Positions 45,124 through 54,538 of a stretch of 64,000 nt of DNA are shown piece after piece. Positions within the stretch are counted from its first letter, which is position 1, and each line of letters starts with the position of its first letter. The position numbers and the translations under genes were made by a program. A model generated the notes under the pieces. It saw nothing but the letters and a program-made list of their open reading frames with translations. It did no database searches and was not told where the DNA came from. The stretch is taken from contig JBNLAT010000011.1 of the NCBI GenBank assembly GCA_050302275.1, forward strand, positions 1 to 64,000. Direction: 5' to 3'. This DNA is from JAPHTQ01 sp050302275 (GTDB lineage Bacteria; Pseudomonadota; Gammaproteobacteria; Thiohalomonadales; Thiohalomonadaceae).

Positions 45124-45936
45124 ATGAAACTCAGATGCTCGCCTTTACTTACTATTGTGGCAGCAATCAGCTATTGGATTATTACAGCTATACATAGTGC
45201 AGCCCCTGTACAGCATGCAGCAACGTCTGCGAGTATTGTCATTTCCGAGCCAATACAGGTTCTACTTTTTGGCGGTGACAGATTTCTAGCTGCCAACATC
45301 AGTGCAATTCGTGCTGCCGCATCAGCGACATTACCTGATACATTAAATTTCAGGCAGCGCACACACGTAGCAACTGCACAACTAAACCCATGCCATGAAG
45401 ATAACTATTGGATAGGAAATGCATCACTCAGCTGGGGAGGGTCATTAACTCAAGGTTTCCAATTACTCCGAAACGCAACACAGTGCCGTTTCTGGGATGA
45501 GTGGCCACCATTCTTTTATGGGTTCAATCAGAACTTTTTCTATGACAATGTAAAAGAAGCACAACGCGCATTAAAAATTGCTGCAGAACGGTCGCCTGCT
45601 AACGCCCCCGCATTTAAGACATTCTCCGCAATGCTTGGGGCCGGGAAAATTAATGATACAAATATGGCCATACGCATGCTTGAAGAGGAACGTGATAAAG
45701 CCAAGGATAAAAAGCTACGCGACATGCTTAATACAAGAGTAATACGTATGAAAGGCCTCCTTATACTACGAACAGCTCAAACCCAGTACGAGGAGAAATT
45801 CCATAAAAAACTCAATAGTCCTCAAGAGCTAATACTAAGTGGAATTATAAAAGCGTTCCCTATAGACCCTCTCAAAATCGGATACGAATTTCACAACCAT
45901 AGTTTCCACTTAAAGCAAATGAAAGTTGGACAGTGA
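45124..45936 (+). CDS. Unknown envelope protein inside the ABC exporter operon
   Basis: A 270 aa protein with an N-terminal hydrophobic segment (residues 8-25) acting as signal peptide or anchor. The body is helical with a repeat-like region (LKIAAERSPANAPAFKTFSAML) and a C-terminal motif ELILSGIIKAFPIDPLKIGYEF. That kind of ending (xxELxxxGxIxxxPxDPxxxxY) is seen in exported proteins of pilus and secretion loci. It starts 2 bp after the permease gene, and the ATPase start overlaps its end region, so all three are one operon. No family recognised. Confidence 0.6.
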   Translation: MKLRCSPLLTIVAAISYWIITAIHSAAPVQHAATSASIVISEPIQVLLFGGDRFLAANISAIRAAASATLPDTLNFRQRTHVATAQLNPCHEDNYWIGNASLSWGGSLTQGFQLLRNATQCRFWDEWPPFFYGFNQNFFYDNVKEAQRALKIAAERSPANAPAFKTFSAMLGAGKINDTNMAIRMLEEERDKAKDKKLRDMLNTRVIRMKGLLILRTAQTQYEEKFHKKLNSPQELILSGIIKAFPIDPLKIGYEFHNHSFHLKQMKVGQ

Positions 45937-45944
45937 GGCTCGAT

Positions 45945-46862
45945 ATGAACGCGATACTTGAATTCAACTCGATTTGTAAAACTTTCCGCCAGCGGAAACG
46001 AAACGTGCACGCCTTAAAAAAGGTATCATTTAATGTAAATGAAGGCGAAGTATTTGGTTTTGTTGGACCTAATGGCGCAGGGAAATCGACAACTATCAAA
46101 ATAATGCTTGATGTTATACGCGACTATAGTGGCACCGTGCACATACATGGAAAGGATGCTCGTTTACCAGAAGCACGCATAGGCGTTTCATATTTACCTG
46201 AAGCTCCTGCCCTGTACGAACAATTTACCCCACTTGAAGTCTTGAATATGACATTACGAATGTATGGAATTAAACGTAAAGACAGTGACAAATGGAGCAT
46301 GCACTGGATGGAACGTTTTTCTATTGAAAAATATGCCACACGTCGTATACGGCATCTATCAAAGGGTAACGTGCAGCGAACTGCGTTAGCATGCGCTTTA
46401 GCCGTCGCCCCAAAGCTAATGGTTCTTGACGAACCACTATCTGGGTTAGACCCAGTAGGAAGAAAGGATGTTATTGATATCCTTTCAGAATACAAAGCTC
46501 AAGGTGGTGCAATTTTCTTTACTTCACATGTTTTACATGATGTAGAGCGGGTCGCCGATCGTTTTGGTTTAATAAGTAATGGCGAGTTGCTAGCCATTCG
46601 CAAGCCAAGCGAGTTCGTTATAGGTGACAACTCAAGGTTCATCGTGCGATATTACTCGGATTCAACCAGTTTCATACAAGGAAAACATCTGCGAGAAAAC
46701 GAATACGAGTATGAGCTAGGACAAAATGAACTACCCGAATTTATCACTCAACTCAACCAAGCGACAGGAAAGCTTATAAGTATCAAACCCGCTTCATCCC
46801 TTGAGAGCCTGTTCTTCAAGATCATTGATGAGAGTAAAAATAACCCTAATACTATATCTTAG
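45945..46862 (+). CDS. ABC transporter ATP-binding protein
   Basis: A 305 aa ATPase. Walker A is GPNGAGKSTTIK (about residue 43), the signature is LSKGNVQR (Asn in place of the usual Gln), Walker B is LMVLDEPLSGLDP and the switch His is in TSHVLHD. The C-terminal 80 residues are the extension typical of ABC-2 exporters. ATG 45945 is preceded by TGAGG; a GTG at 45933 overlaps the previous stop and is also possible. Its 3' end overlaps the convergent ligase gene by 11 bp. The cargo is unknown, but the position suggests a pilus- or glycan-linked export job. Confidence 0.85.
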   Translation: MNAILEFNSICKTFRQRKRNVHALKKVSFNVNEGEVFGFVGPNGAGKSTTIKIMLDVIRDYSGTVHIHGKDARLPEARIGVSYLPEAPALYEQFTPLEVLNMTLRMYGIKRKDSDKWSMHWMERFSIEKYATRRIRHLSKGNVQRTALACALAVAPKLMVLDEPLSGLDPVGRKDVIDILSEYKAQGGAIFFTSHVLHDVERVADRFGLISNGELLAIRKPSEFVIGDNSRFIVRYYSDSTSFIQGKHLRENEYEYELGQNELPEFITQLNQATGKLISIKPASSLESLFFKIIDESKNNPNTIS

Positions 46863-48744
46863 TTTGTGTATTATTATATTCATCAATCATCTCGTTAAAT
46901 TCACGCTGATCATTCTCTTTTTCCCGCGCCAATAGTTCTTCAAACCTATTATAGGAATGAGTATCACCCAATTTATGGGCCAGAGAGGAGCCACGGGTAT
47001 AGTATTTCTGATGGCCATAACCATGTATGTAGGGAAGTCCATCAATGATAACGGTCAAGGCTGCTTTAGGTTGACCAGAGGCTTCCAAGCGGTCTGCTAA
47101 CATAACACGTGCAGGTTTAAATTTAGGATTAAGAGAAAGTGCCTTCCTTAAGGAAGATATTGCATTCTTTAGGAAATTATTTTTATCCAGATCACTGAAT
47201 CCGATTAAAATCTGCGCTTCAACTAAATATACATCCGGCGCAAACGGATTAAGGCTCTTAGCCTCAGCAATCATGCCTTTAGAGGTATCATACATAACTA
47301 CCCGCTCACTATGTGAGGACTTACTTGACTTAACCATACCTAGCCATGCAATAGACATCGGATAAATGTATCGTGTTGGGTCAAGTTCTCTCAATCGCCC
47401 GTATATTTCATATCTTTCTTGAATAGTACCGTTTGCCAGGTCCTTGTTCAGAAAGTCATCAAGTACACCATCTGCATAACCTTTAAGTAATAATGGTATG
47501 GTTATCAATGTCATGAGTATGACAACAAAAAATCTGGAACGTGTTGAGATATTAAAGACACAACCATTCACATTAAACGATTGAGCATCACGCATATATC
47601 TGATTATAAAGCCGACATATAAACCAAGAACCAGTAAAATGACAACAATATAGAAATTAAAAGTTACCAGACTATGTATCGACGTTGCCAAAATTGCGAG
47701 GGTCATACCGAAATAAATCTGGGAATTTTCATTGCCGGCATGAGTCATGATCATTTCTCTAGATTTTAGAAATACGATCGTGAGCATACTAACAAACAGG
47801 GTCACTCCAAGAATACCCAATTCGAGTAACATCTGGAGATAATCGTTATGCACAAACAAACCTAATGACTTCTCATCTGGGCTCATGTATTGAGGGTATA
47901 GCCAGTGAAACATTCCATTACCAATCCCATACCAAGGTGCTTCCTCCAGCATATTAATTGCACCAAGCCATAACAGCCATCTCGAGTGCGAACTCACTTC
48001 CGTTTTCAACTCAACACTTGTAATCTGACTATTTGCCAACACCACTAATGCTATAAATGAACCAGCAATTAACAGGTTTTTGAACTTTCTGAGATGTGCT
48101 GCATACGCAAATAGTATACCCATTGCGATTAGCAAACTGATATATGCACCTCGTGAAGACACCTGAAATATGGACAGGATAAAGATGCTTGACACTGCGT
48201 AAATAATCGTCTTTCTCTTCGCATCCATTTCACTCAAAATAACGACAGATAATAGTGGCAGGAAATGGATATATATATACGCGGCATTATTATTTCGATT
48301 TGCAAAGAAACCATCCGCTGAGGTTCCTAGATAAAATGCTTGGTAGAGTGTCACAAACGAGTCAAGTAAAGCCACAAAAACTAGACCAGCCATTAGCCTA
48401 TGCATATCTTTTCCTTCTACCAAATAGTATCCAGACAAGATCGCAATGGGAAAAATACTAAGTCGATAAGTATAAAGTTCCCACACCTCCACAGAAGGAT
48501 GCGTAACAACTGTACTTATCAACCACAACATATAGCCCATACTCGAAATAGTTATTGCATCGAAATAAATCATGACTCTTTTGCGTGTCGCAAAAAGAAA
48601 ACTAATCCATAGCAATAGCGCAATCCAGAGAAATGCGAGATGATATATATGATCGCCTGTGTACAACAGCGCTGAACTACATGCTACTGCAAGCAACAAA
48701 GCAGCATATAAACTATTATTCTGGGTAATAGATCTATTATTCAT
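46852..48744 (-). CDS. O-antigen ligase/oligosaccharyltransferase-like membrane protein
   Basis: A 630 aa protein with about 12 membrane helices and a large soluble C-terminal part. The Wzy_C signature is seen as SSRGAYISLLI, GIGNGMFHWLYPQYM and LFVHNDYLQMLLELGILG, with the conserved Arg and HN. The last 200 residues have TPR-like helices (LNPFAPDVYLVEAQI, LNPKFKPARVMLADRLEASG). Such proteins are either O-antigen ligases (WaaL), polymerases or PglL/PilO-type enzymes that glycosylate pilins. Beside a pilin and a nucleotide-sugar locus a PglL-like role is attractive but not shown. It has ATG 48744; TTG 48756 is in frame. Confidence 0.75.
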   Translation of the reverse strand: MNNRSITQNNSLYAALLLAVACSSALLYTGDHIYHLAFLWIALLLWISFLFATRKRVMIYFDAITISSMGYMLWLISTVVTHPSVEVWELYTYRLSIFPIAILSGYYLVEGKDMHRLMAGLVFVALLDSFVTLYQAFYLGTSADGFFANRNNNAAYIYIHFLPLLSVVILSEMDAKRKTIIYAVSSIFILSIFQVSSRGAYISLLIAMGILFAYAAHLRKFKNLLIAGSFIALVVLANSQITSVELKTEVSSHSRWLLWLGAINMLEEAPWYGIGNGMFHWLYPQYMSPDEKSLGLFVHNDYLQMLLELGILGVTLFVSMLTIVFLKSREMIMTHAGNENSQIYFGMTLAILATSIHSLVTFNFYIVVILLVLGLYVGFIIRYMRDAQSFNVNGCVFNISTRSRFFVVILMTLITIPLLLKGYADGVLDDFLNKDLANGTIQERYEIYGRLRELDPTRYIYPMSIAWLGMVKSSKSSHSERVVMYDTSKGMIAEAKSLNPFAPDVYLVEAQILIGFSDLDKNNFLKNAISSLRKALSLNPKFKPARVMLADRLEASGQPKAALTVIIDGLPYIHGYGHQKYYTRGSSLAHKLGDTHSYNRFEELLAREKENDQREFNEMIDEYNNTQTKI

Positions 48745-48837
48745 ATCATGAATCAATCATGCTTCTATTGTAATTAAAAATAATATTTTTATGGCACACG
48801 TAGATCACACTACCAGAGATACGCTTTATCGACACTA

Positions 48838-50721
48838 TTAAGATTTAGCATTATTGGCAGGCTGATATTCCTTAACAATAGTCTTTAAAAAATCAATCAC
48901 ATTATCCTCATCATGTTCATCCAGTGATCGTGCAATCATGTCAATATGTTGCCACAGCAACGTCTCCTCCAAATGCCCTTCATTGGCCCTCAGAATCCTT
49001 GGATGAGTTGTCTTTTCCATTTTGTCATCTATGAAAAGTTCTTCGTGCAACTTTTCGCCTGGCCTCAGACCAACGTAAATAATAGAAATATCACCATGTG
49101 GGTTATTCTTGTCACGAACTGCATGACCACTCAGTTCGATCATGTTCCGTGCAAGATCATATATTTTAATTGGTCGCTTCATATCCAGAACAAACACTTC
49201 CCCTCCATTTGCGATAGTGCCTGCCTGAATGAGGAGTTGTGCGGCCTCCGGTATAGACATAAAGTAACGGGTCACTTCTTTGTGTGTTAGCGTTACAGGA
49301 CCGCCTTCACTAATTTGTTTACGGAAAAGTGGCACAACAGAACCGGAAGACCCCAGCACATTACCAAAACGAACAATTGAAAATGTTGTTTTCCCCTGAA
49401 GAGCCAAACATTGAATCACCTGCTCTGCTGCCCTTTTAGTTGCGCCCATAACACTTGTTGGCCGAACTGCTTTATCACTTGAAACGAGCACGAAACGCTC
49501 AACTCCACATTGCATTGCTGCCTCAGCAACCACCTTCGTCCCGAGCAAGTTGTTTTTGACACCTTCTACTACGTTCTGCTCTACAAGAGGTACGTGTTTA
49601 TATGCAGCGGCATGAAAAATAGTATGGACATTATAGGAATCAAGAATTCTCTCCATGTGTGCAAAATCCAGGACAGTCCCAAGAACACCGAGAACATGCT
49701 TATCAGGCGGCCTATCATCATGTGAAAATTCCGATAGTTCTTTACAAATTGTATAAAGTGCATATTCGCTATTGTCATACAATATTAATTGCTTTGGTGA
49801 TAAAGCATAAATTTGCCTACACAACTCAGAACCAATTGAACCCCCAGCCCCAGTAACGAGAATGACTTTATCAGTTATCGCGTGTGAAAGTAGTTCTGCA
49901 TTCGGCACAACCACATCTCTTCCCAGGAGATTATTTACATCAACCTCACGCAAGTGCTCGATTGGAAAGGCGCCGGATGCAAGTTCATCTAGAGAGGGCA
50001 AAGTAAGAACATTGAGATTCATAGGCCGTAACATTTCTAATATTCTCTTTCTCCTCACCGCTGATGCTGCTGGAATAGCAAGTATGATACGCTTAACAGC
50101 ATACCTGGAACGCACCTCACCAATCTCATCCAGTGAATACACTGGCAGACCATTGATGATTTGACCTTGTAACGACACATCATCATCAATGAAAACTACT
50201 GGTCTTAAATCACGAGAATTATGTAAAGCATTTAAAAACTGAATGCCTGCCTCGCCTGCACCATAAATAATAATGTTCTCTTTTGCTGAAATATTCTGTA
50301 AGTAGTTCTGATATACCGCCTTAACAAGATAGCGAGATCCTGCAATATACAATGAGGAAACAATGGCGAAGTTTATTGGTATCGAGCGTGGAAATCCTGA
50401 CAGAGCAAATAAATGCGCCAGTCCATATAACATGAGCGACAGGAAAAATACGCTCTTTATTATAGACCAAACCGTTTGGTCTCCAATATATCTTGTTACA
50501 GTTCTGTAGAGTCCGTAGTGATTAAATATTGCAACTCCCAGTATGGGTATGACAACAAACATCCACCCGAATGGCCGCATCCTGTCATATGGCCAGTAAT
50601 CACTAAAACGCAGAGCAAAAGATGTCCAAAGTGCCAAAGGGATAGTAAATGCATCCATTAGCAAAAATAGAACCTTCTTCTGCCTTCGAGAAAGCGACGA
50701 GTAAAAATCACTTATAGACAT
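48838..50721 (-). CDS. Nucleotide-sugar 4,6-dehydratase/epimerase (CapD/WbpM/PglF family)
   Basis: A 627 aa membrane enzyme that makes a 4-keto-6-deoxy sugar from UDP-GlcNAc. Four membrane helices occupy about residues 15-125, then a CoA-binding-like domain (ENIIIYGAGEAGIQFL), then a SDR catalytic domain with VTGAGGSIGSELCRQIY and the SSDKAVRPTSVMGATKR block. In this subfamily Met replaces the usual Tyr of the YxxxK motif (here MGATK). It is complete and its neighbour is a DegT aminotransferase, the usual next step to an amino sugar. Confidence 0.92.
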   Translation of the reverse strand: MSISDFYSSLSRRQKKVLFLLMDAFTIPLALWTSFALRFSDYWPYDRMRPFGWMFVVIPILGVAIFNHYGLYRTVTRYIGDQTVWSIIKSVFFLSLMLYGLAHLFALSGFPRSIPINFAIVSSLYIAGSRYLVKAVYQNYLQNISAKENIIIYGAGEAGIQFLNALHNSRDLRPVVFIDDDVSLQGQIINGLPVYSLDEIGEVRSRYAVKRIILAIPAASAVRRKRILEMLRPMNLNVLTLPSLDELASGAFPIEHLREVDVNNLLGRDVVVPNAELLSHAITDKVILVTGAGGSIGSELCRQIYALSPKQLILYDNSEYALYTICKELSEFSHDDRPPDKHVLGVLGTVLDFAHMERILDSYNVHTIFHAAAYKHVPLVEQNVVEGVKNNLLGTKVVAEAAMQCGVERFVLVSSDKAVRPTSVMGATKRAAEQVIQCLALQGKTTFSIVRFGNVLGSSGSVVPLFRKQISEGGPVTLTHKEVTRYFMSIPEAAQLLIQAGTIANGGEVFVLDMKRPIKIYDLARNMIELSGHAVRDKNNPHGDISIIYVGLRPGEKLHEELFIDDKMEKTTHPRILRANEGHLEETLLWQHIDMIARSLDEHDEDNVIDFLKTIVKEYQPANNAKS

Positions 50722-50724
50722 ATA

Positions 50725-51906
50725 CTATTTAACCGCCGCCATCATAACTGACGATATAATGCCACACATGTTTTCGATCTCATCTGTTGTTAATGTCGGA
50801 TGCACCAAAAACATCAAACTGTCGTCACCCAACTTTTTAGCAACGGGTAATCTCACCTTTGGGCGCCACTCTTTCTCATCAAATGCATGCTCTAAATATA
50901 CTTCTGGACATATGCCGGTAAAACATGGCACCCCTCTGGAAACAATTTCTTCCACAATCCTATTGCGACTCCATCCGGTGGCCAACCCCTCTTCGCGCAC
51001 AAATACATAATATTTATACCATGCATGCTCTATGTATGTTGGCAACTCTGGAACTCGCAGTAGTGAAGGGAACGAACTGCAAGTCCCTGTAAGAATAGCT
51101 GCATTTTCTATTCTTTTCTTATGCCACTCTGCCATACGTTTTATCTGTATTCTGCCAATAGCCGCCTGCATTTCTGTCATTCGCATATTTGTACCAAACG
51201 AATCATGCAACCATTTATACCCTACGGAGGCCTGACCAGTTTTTTTTATTGCGTCGATTGTTTTTCCATGATCCTTATATGACCAAACTCGCTCCCATAA
51301 GACTGGGTCATTGGTCGTAACCATACCTCCTTCACCACCTGTGGTCATAATTTTGTCCTGGCAAAAAGACCATGCTGAAATATGCCCAATACTCCCGACA
51401 GACCGTCCTCGGTATTTCGCACCATGTGCCTGCGCACAATCCTCAATGACATAAATTGACTTTTCCTGCGCTATATCCATTAGCGCATTCATTTCACATG
51501 GCCAACCAGCAAGATGAACACAGATGATCGCTCTCGTATTGGAGGTAATCAATTTACGTACCGAGCCAGGGTCAATGGTCTGACTGCATGCATCGACATC
51601 TGCAAAAACTGGAGTAGCACCACGCATTACAATTGCAGATACCGAAGCGATAAAAGTGCGAGGCGTGACTATAACCTCATCGCCTTTCCCAATATCTATT
51701 GCCGCCAATGCAGCCTCTAAAGCCAAAGTACCATTTGCTACTGCAACAGCATATTCACAGCCACACCAAGCAGCAAACTCTCGCTCAAACGCTCTACCTT
51801 CACATCCAGTCCAGTAATTCACATGATTAGACAGCAGCACTCGAGACACAGCATTTGACTCCTCTTCACTAAATGCTGGCCAATGTGATAAATTTTTCTC
51901 ATGCAT
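50725..51906 (-). CDS. DegT/DnrJ/EryC1/StrS family sugar aminotransferase
   Basis: A 393 aa PLP enzyme that aminates a keto-sugar nucleotide. GTLALEAALAAIDIGKGDEVI and IEDCAQAHGAKYRGRSVG are the family blocks, and the PLP Lys is in SFCQDKIMTTGGEGG. ATG 51906 is preceded by AGGGAG; the frame is open to 52005 but those residues do not belong to the fold. Next to the dehydratase gene (3 bp gap), it probably gives a UDP-4-amino-4,6-dideoxy sugar. No acetyltransferase of the PglD type is adjacent. Confidence 0.9.
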   Translation of the reverse strand: MHEKNLSHWPAFSEEESNAVSRVLLSNHVNYWTGCEGRAFEREFAAWCGCEYAVAVANGTLALEAALAAIDIGKGDEVIVTPRTFIASVSAIVMRGATPVFADVDACSQTIDPGSVRKLITSNTRAIICVHLAGWPCEMNALMDIAQEKSIYVIEDCAQAHGAKYRGRSVGSIGHISAWSFCQDKIMTTGGEGGMVTTNDPVLWERVWSYKDHGKTIDAIKKTGQASVGYKWLHDSFGTNMRMTEMQAAIGRIQIKRMAEWHKKRIENAAILTGTCSSFPSLLRVPELPTYIEHAWYKYYVFVREEGLATGWSRNRIVEEIVSRGVPCFTGICPEVYLEHAFDEKEWRPKVRLPVAKKLGDDSLMFLVHPTLTTDEIENMCGIISSVMMAAVK

Positions 51907-52009
51907 ATGAAAAGCTCCCTGAGCTGCATCATATTCAGGTAGATATGATGAAAATGACAAAATCGGCTTCTCCCACATCAGCCGGTTCCAGCAAATACGT
52001 AACAAGCAA

Positions 52010-52642
52010 TTATTTGAACAGCGTCAACCATAAATACTTCAGATCTATCAGGAAGCTCCAATTCCTCACATAATGAAGATTAATTTTCACCTTATCAGGG
52101 AATAATATTTCTCTATTATAGGCTTCAGGATTTTCTTGCTTAGCAAGCAACTTCTCTTCGTCACGATATTTCAATGTGGCTGGACCAGTTATCCCAGGCC
52201 GCACAGTCAATATTAGTTTTTCATCTTCAGTCAGACGATCTGCAAACCCCGGCACATCAGGTCGCGGCCCTACCAAGCTCATATCCCCTATTAGCACATT
52301 CCATAATTGTGGCAATTCATCTAATTTTGTCTTTCGTAGCCAACTTCCGATGAATGTGATGCGTGGATCATTGAGTGTCGTCACTGTGGTTTTAATTAGG
52401 TCGCTAGTTCGCATTGTGCGGAACTTTACAACATTGAATATGTTACCTTGATAACCAACTCGACGCTGAGTAAAAAATCCATTTCCACGGTTATCGATCG
52501 AGGTCACTATCCATAGAAGCAAAATAAGCCACCACAAAGCTAAAAGCGTTGTTAAAGAGACCAGAATATCAAAGCATCTTTTGAGAACGGCCTGCGACAA
52601 TGTTAACGCTTTCGTCTGTGAAAATGACCGCGTATCACTCAT
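52010..52642 (-). CDS. Initiating sugar transferase (undecaprenyl-phosphate, PglC/WcaJ-type)
   Basis: A 210 aa polyisoprenyl-phosphate hexose-1-phosphate transferase. One membrane helix (residues 24-45) is followed by the family core: KRCFDILVS, RRVGYQGNIFNVVKFRTMR, RKTKLDELPQLWNVLIGDM, SLVGPRP and RPGITG. It starts glycan assembly on the lipid carrier. Small size like PglC, lacking the extra N-terminal helices of WbaP. It overlaps the sulfotransferase stop by 8 bp and is followed by the aminotransferase. Confidence 0.92.
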   Translation of the reverse strand: MSDTRSFSQTKALTLSQAVLKRCFDILVSLTTLLALWWLILLLWIVTSIDNRGNGFFTQRRVGYQGNIFNVVKFRTMRTSDLIKTTVTTLNDPRITFIGSWLRKTKLDELPQLWNVLIGDMSLVGPRPDVPGFADRLTEDEKLILTVRPGITGPATLKYRDEEKLLAKQENPEAYNREILFPDKVKINLHYVRNWSFLIDLKYLWLTLFK

Positions 52643-53621
52643 TTTTATATCCCAAGTGAGTCAATATACCATGTTCATTCTGTATGTTATCTAGAGCATA
52701 TTTTAACAACGTCGCATCTTCACTTCCTTGCATGTCCACCAAACGAAAATCAAAAGATACAGGAACTTCATTCTTGATTGACAACGTCACGCCACGCATC
52801 TTACAGAACAATTGCAACTTGTTTAGCTGGCCAAGCGGGTCCTCGCATAATTCTTCATAGTCCAGACAAAATACATTATCACCACTTAGCTGATCATCAA
52901 GTCTACGATTCAACCAGTAAACTTGTGAAGCGACTTCTTTATGTTCACCTTCCCCCACTACAGACTCGCATTCAGATGGGAATAAAGAGAACCAATCTTG
53001 ATTTGAGCTTCGGCGACATCGTAATAGTGACATTGCATTACTCAATGGATCACGATAAAGACGAATAAATATTGCTTCTGGAAAATCTATTTGCAATTGC
53101 TGGGGATTCAGCGAGTGCCCGAGAAAACCATTAATCATGGGTAGAGCGGGATGAGATAATACTGAAAACACTTGCCGCAGATATTTTAACCTTCCGGCCC
53201 GATTTCTATTTTTTTTCTTGTAATGTTGACGCTCATCAATATTATAATCGAGCCAATATTGCCAGAAACGCAAGCCTTCGGCCTGACCACACAAACCGTA
53301 CACATACCCTTGAGATGACTGAAAGTCTGACTTGAACTTGCTGCAATATGTAGACGTGAGCAAACTTCCAAAAAACGGTAACTGATAAAGTAGGTTGCTC
53401 AGATTACTTAAGTATCTTGCGTGGAATCTATGACTAAGCAATTGATAGGTCAGTGTCGAACCGCTACGTGGAACTGCGAGTAAAAACAGTAACGTTGGCT
53501 GACTGTCATCACTACTATGTTTATTGATAAAGGGGTATTCTAGTACCCGAAGCCATGATATCGGTAAACGCTGTAGCATGCGTCCGATACGAGTGACTAC
53601 TGTATTCCGCCCACGACTCAT
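52635..53621 (-). CDS. Sulfotransferase family protein, PAPS-dependent
   Basis: A 328 aa putative sulfotransferase. The 5'-phosphosulfate loop VPRSGSTLTYQLL is near residue 47, and a 3'-phosphate motif RLYRDPLSNAMSLL is near residue 187. Both are characteristic of PAPS-binding sulfotransferases. ATG 53621 overlaps the upstream gene by 4 bp (ATGA); a GTG at 53648 is also in frame. Its target, protein or glycan, is not known. A second sulfotransferase is at 55846-56754. Confidence 0.78.
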   Translation of the reverse strand: MSRGRNTVVTRIGRMLQRLPISWLRVLEYPFINKHSSDDSQPTLLFLLAVPRSGSTLTYQLLSHRFHARYLSNLSNLLYQLPFFGSLLTSTYCSKFKSDFQSSQGYVYGLCGQAEGLRFWQYWLDYNIDERQHYKKKNRNRAGRLKYLRQVFSVLSHPALPMINGFLGHSLNPQQLQIDFPEAIFIRLYRDPLSNAMSLLRCRRSSNQDWFSLFPSECESVVGEGEHKEVASQVYWLNRRLDDQLSGDNVFCLDYEELCEDPLGQLNKLQLFCKMRGVTLSIKNEVPVSFDFRLVDMQGSEDATLLKYALDNIQNEHGILTHLGYKNE

Positions 53622-54484
53622 CTGCTTGTATCCAACATTGCACGGCACCGACGTTGTATTCGCTCCTGTTCTAGCAAAATGACAATTTTTTTACACAATG
53701 CAATTGGAAGAAAATTAAATATAGTTCGGAATGGATACAACAAATGAACAATTATGGTCAACCATGGCGCATATATCACATAAAGATTTGCATAGGCTTT
53801 CCTGAATAAAAACTTGGACTCCAGAAACTCATGTATATGAGTATCATGACTTATACTTCTAGTACCATCGGACACGAAGTTAAGCCCCAAAGTATTAAGA
53901 TAATAAGTATTCATCCGGTGAAATAGAATATATGATGCGTATCGCCGAAGTCCCTCAGGATGAAACCATATTGTGTTATATAGACAGGAATTACTGAAGT
54001 GAATGTTTTCACTAAAAGCCATTAGCCTCCCACTACTCCGCTCACGAACTGCCCAAAAATCCGTCCAATCAGGAAGGCTTTTGATGGCACTGATGAACTC
54101 ATCCTTATCCAAGATTCGTTCATGGGTTTTATAGCGCTCATATGCCGCAAGATACACATCGTACCCTTCAGACACAATCACCTCCGCATCGCATTTATCG
54201 CAAAAAAATGCTTTATCACCTCGTCTTATTTTACTCCTAGTATTTTGACTAAAGCGTGCAATATCCTCTGGCTCATCTTTAATCACATGCCACCATTCTG
54301 ACGAAATATACCTATCGAAACCTTCATCCCATCTCAATAGCCATGCGTCATTTCTTTTCAATATAGTTCCTGCCGCTCCTATCATATTCTGTGAGGGAGA
54401 GATTGACCTAAATAGAGGCAGAACCACGTTCTGCCTCAGTTGCCACACTGTCCCGTTAGATTCAAACCACTTATATCCAATCAT
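53618..54484 (-). CDS. FemAB/GNAT-like acyltransferase fold protein
   Basis: A 288 aa protein with a GNAT-like core: RFSQNTRSKIRRGDKAFFC near residue 80, FWAVRERSSGRLMAFSENIHF and YASYILFHRMNTYYLNTLGLNFVSDG in the strand-helix regions. Family membership in the FemAB/CelD-type group is likely but the match is by pattern only. A hydrophobic stretch (WLTIIVHLLYPFRTIFNFLPI) lies near the C-terminus. It is translationally coupled to the sulfotransferase gene (ATGA). It may transfer an acyl or aminoacyl group to the glycan, which is inference. Confidence 0.55.
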   Translation of the reverse strand: MIGYKWFESNGTVWQLRQNVVLPLFRSISPSQNMIGAAGTILKRNDAWLLRWDEGFDRYISSEWWHVIKDEPEDIARFSQNTRSKIRRGDKAFFCDKCDAEVIVSEGYDVYLAAYERYKTHERILDKDEFISAIKSLPDWTDFWAVRERSSGRLMAFSENIHFSNSCLYNTIWFHPEGLRRYASYILFHRMNTYYLNTLGLNFVSDGTRSISHDTHIHEFLESKFLFRKAYANLYVIYAPWLTIIVHLLYPFRTIFNFLPIALCKKIVILLEQERIQRRCRAMLDTSR

Positions 54485-54538
54485 TATCTAAATCTGTGCA
54501 TGAGGATGTGCAATAAGTTAATGTATCGCAAGAATAGA

